From assembly GCA_027084145.1 (NCBI GenBank), contig JALWLM010000511.1:1-9177 (forward strand): a stretch of 9,177 bases of DNA. The letters are read 5' to 3'. Position numbers and translations under genes: made by a program. The stretch is from Crocinitomicaceae bacterium (GTDB taxonomy: Bacteria; Bacteroidota; Bacteroidia; Flavobacteriales_D; Crocinitomicaceae). The notes under the pieces are model-generated. The model ran no database searches. It saw only the letters and a list, made by a program, of their open reading frames with translations, and was not told where the DNA came from. Shown in pieces: positions 7,585-9,177 of the stretch. How positions within the stretch are numbered: position 1 is the stretch's first letter; each line of letters opens with the position of its first letter.

Positions 7585-8766
7585 TTATACCTGAATACAA
7601 AAAAATGTTACATCATCAGTAGAGGGAGTATCCTTTTTCCAATCTAAGAAAAAATCATACAATATCGTTTTGTGCTTTTCGAAAGGTTTATTTTGCAAGC
7701 TTAAAAGAAGCTGTTCTACTCCCTTTCTTTTGAACTTTACATATCTTTTCTTTTCCTCACTATATCCAAACTGATCATTAATTCCATCTGTAAACAAGTA
7801 TATATTATCTCCTTCTTCTACTTTTATTGTATGTAATTCGAAAGGAATTTCTTCTGGGTAATGCCCTACTGGGTTACGAGTTCCTTTATATTTTAGCAAC
7901 TTTCCTCTTCTAGCTATGTATAAATCTAGATTTGCTCCTGAGAACATCAACTCTTTTCTTTCCTCATCGTATCGACATACACTCAAATCGAGCATGTCGT
8001 TTAGTGCAGTATCTTCGTTTGTTGCAAATCTCATTTTTGATTTTAAACGCATTACTTCTAAAATCCTTTCGGGAGTTAACCCCGGCATATCAAACAAGAT
8101 CTGTGTAACTGCTTCTATTGACATTGCAGAAAGAAATCCTCCTGGAATACCATGTCCTGTACAATCACCTATACCAAAATATTTGTATTCTACACCTTCT
8201 TTATTTATTTTATGAGCAAAATAAAAGTCACCACTGACAACATCTTTAGGAAGATAGATAAAATAGGATTTGTTGAACAATTTATCGAGAGTTTTTTGGT
8301 TAGGTAACAATGATGATTGCAATAACGTTGCATAATTTAAACTATCGGTTAAATCTTTTAGAGTAGAAGCAATAATTGTTTTTTGTTCTTCAATTTGTTT
8401 CATGTCTTTCTCTGCTTGAATTCTTCTGGCCAAAAGTTCAGCTATTCCTTCCAAATATTCCTCTACCAAGCTATTAAAAGGTGTATCAGCTTTTATATAA
8501 GTATTCAGAACACCCAGTACTTCATTTCCTTTCTTTATGGGGACAACATAATGTCCGTGTGGGGTCATTCCATCCGGAATAATATTGTGCTTATGATCAA
8601 CGTTATTACAAAATATATTTTCTTTACTTTGTAATACTTTACCACATAGACATTGGCCTTCTTTTACTATCGCACAACTTTTTTCTAAAATTTTAGCATT
8701 TTTTTGAGCTACCAATTCTAAATCTCCATTCGAATTTTTTATAAAAAGAACCCCTTTTTTATCCAA
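7585..8766 (-). CDS. GAF + SpoIIE/PP2C-type serine phosphatase, 3' part of a split gene
   Basis: The 393-residue ORF holds the C-terminal two-thirds of a sensor phosphatase. A GAF-like domain that lacks its start spans about 1-115, with QCLCGKV (38-44), VDHKHNI (56-62), and MTPHGHYVVPI (67-77). A coiled-coil linker follows (about 116-150), then a SpoIIE/RsbU-type PP2C domain (about 150-393). Its metal-binding acidic residues are all visible: D180 in VVSGDFYF, D201 in GDCTGHGIPGG, D327 in FTDGIND, and D384/D385 in STDDVT, so it looks catalytically competent. Such domains usually dephosphorylate anti-anti-sigma (STAS) proteins. The only start at this end is a TTG (8766) inside the upstream ORF's stop region; the next in-frame Met is M67, deep in the GAF domain. 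This points to a frameshift rather than a true start. It is the downstream piece of the ORF at 8759-9177. Confidence 0.8.
   Translation of the reverse strand: MDKKGVLFIKNSNGDLELVAQKNAKILEKSCAIVKEGQCLCGKVLQSKENIFCNNVDHKHNIIPDGMTPHGHYVVPIKKGNEVLGVLNTYIKADTPFNSLVEEYLEGIAELLARRIQAEKDMKQIEEQKTIIASTLKDLTDSLNYATLLQSSLLPNQKTLDKLFNKSYFIYLPKDVVSGDFYFAHKINKEGVEYKYFGIGDCTGHGIPGGFLSAMSIEAVTQILFDMPGLTPERILEVMRLKSKMRFATNEDTALNDMLDLSVCRYDEERKELMFSGANLDLYIARRGKLLKYKGTRNPVGHYPEEIPFELHTIKVEEGDNIYLFTDGINDQFGYSEEKKRYVKFKRKGVEQLLLSLQNKPFEKHKTILYDFFLDWKKDTPSTDDVTFFCIQV
8759..8766 (-). other. Frame break joining the two sensor-phosphatase pieces
   Basis: The upstream frame reads ...RYDLEINQIG then TAA (8759-8761), while the phosphatase frame, shifted by +1, begins with TTG at 8766. 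The two pieces overlap by 8 bases. The phosphatase frame is closed by a TAA just two codons upstream of the TTG. The GAF domain is cut at its start: the usual two helices and first strand (roughly 12-18 residues in relatives, from memory) seem missing between RYDLE and KKGVLFI. A small deletion that also changed frame would explain both facts. Confidence 0.6.
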
Positions 8767-9177
8767 TTTGATTTATTTCCAAATCATAGCGTGAAGTGAT
8801 TTTCAAAATTTTAAAGAGATTAGCATGAAATTCTAACTGAATATTTTTCTTTGATAGGGCTATTGATTTTTGAGCCAGAGTAAATTCGGCTTGTTTTCTT
8901 TGTGCTATCGTATCTAAATTAACTATCTGAAGTAGTAGAATGCTCATAAAAATGGTAATGAAAAAGAAGGACAAAAAAAGCAATAATAAAGGATAATAGA
9001 CAGCTCCATTAGGTAAATGTTCTAAATCTATTCCCCAAAAGCGATGAATATAATCGAAAAGTATGACAGGTAATAAAGACCATGATAAAGAAATAATTGT
9101 CTTTTTTTTATGTTTTACACCAAAGAAGATAATAGGTACAAAAAGTAATAACATCGACAAAACCCTTGGTGTAATAT
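8759..9177 (-). CDS. Membrane sensor domain, 5'-truncated at window edge (5' part of split phosphatase gene)
   Basis: This frame is open to the right edge, so the gene starts outside the window; residues before the apparent Met (ITPRVLS) look like protein, and the apparent starts at 9160 (TTG) and 9154 (ATG) are probably internal. Visible are about three hydrophobic segments: around RVLSMLLLFVPIIFFGV; SWSLLPVILFDYIHRFWGI; and YYPLLLLFLSFFFITIFMSILLLQIV. A charged, helical stretch follows (about IAQRKQAEFTLAQKS to KILKITSRYDLEIN), fitting a coiled-coil signalling linker into a GAF domain. The frame ends there, at TAA (8759-8761). I do not recognise the membrane domain. With the downstream ORF it would form a membrane sensor-linker-GAF-SpoIIE phosphatase. 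It probably relays an input at or in the membrane to the phosphatase. Because both ends are incomplete, function is inferred from the neighbouring ORF. Confidence 0.65.
   Translation of the reverse strand, partial: ITPRVLSMLLLFVPIIFFGVKHKKKTIISLSWSLLPVILFDYIHRFWGIDLEHLPNGAVYYPLLLLFLSFFFITIFMSILLLQIVNLDTIAQRKQAEFTLAQKSIALSKKNIQLEFHANLFKILKITSRYDLEINQIG

Noticed and set aside
8750..8766. Programmed +1 frameshift at the stop codon joining the two phosphatase pieces
   Set aside because: The stop is followed by an A run, but no prfB-like shift signal is seen, and a shift would still leave the GAF start missing. A small deletion explains more.
1..9177. CRISPR, tRNA, rRNA, insertion sequence, defence or toxin-antitoxin system
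   Set aside because: No repeat array, RNA gene fold, transposase, or paired small toxin/antitoxin genes could be seen on either strand.

Overview
The window is AT-rich DNA that reads like a Bacteroidota chromosome, most likely Flavobacteriia or a close relative. The protein flavour supports this: SufS with an RTGHHCTQP active-site loop, a DUF2147 secreted protein, a Flavobacteria-like GNAT, and a membrane/GAF/SpoIIE-type phosphatase. Putative promoter elements also look like the Bacteroidota TTTG / TAnnTTTG type rather than sigma70. I cannot name a genus. No RNA gene, CRISPR array, insertion sequence or origin is visible.

Layout, left to right. (1) A small secreted DUF2147 protein (+) ends at a strong, two-way hairpin terminator shared with the convergent gene sufS. 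(2) sufS (-), a type II cysteine desulfurase for Fe-S cluster assembly, stands alone with no other suf gene in view. (3) tex (-), an S1-domain RNA-binding accessory protein, lies upstream of sufS, with a 96-bp gap holding a perfect AT-rich inverted repeat and a good -7 element for sufS. (4) A 102-bp divergent gap separates tex from a tight three-gene plus-strand unit: a CaiB/BaiF-type CoA-transferase, a GNAT acetyltransferase (ATGA stop/start overlap) and a glutamine-hydrolysing asparagine synthetase (12-bp gap). (5) Convergent to this, on the minus strand and entering from the right edge, is a membrane sensor gene: membrane segments, a coiled-coil linker, a GAF domain and a PP2C/SpoIIE phosphatase domain. 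Its reading frame is broken inside the GAF domain, so it appears as two overlapping ORFs.

Most of the window is housekeeping (Fe-S assembly, Tex, Asn synthesis). The items most worth a second look are the broken or split sensor phosphatase, the coupled CoA-transferase/acetyltransferase/amidotransferase unit, and the promoter architecture around sufS and tex. I did not find convincing evidence for a wholly new defence or mobile system.
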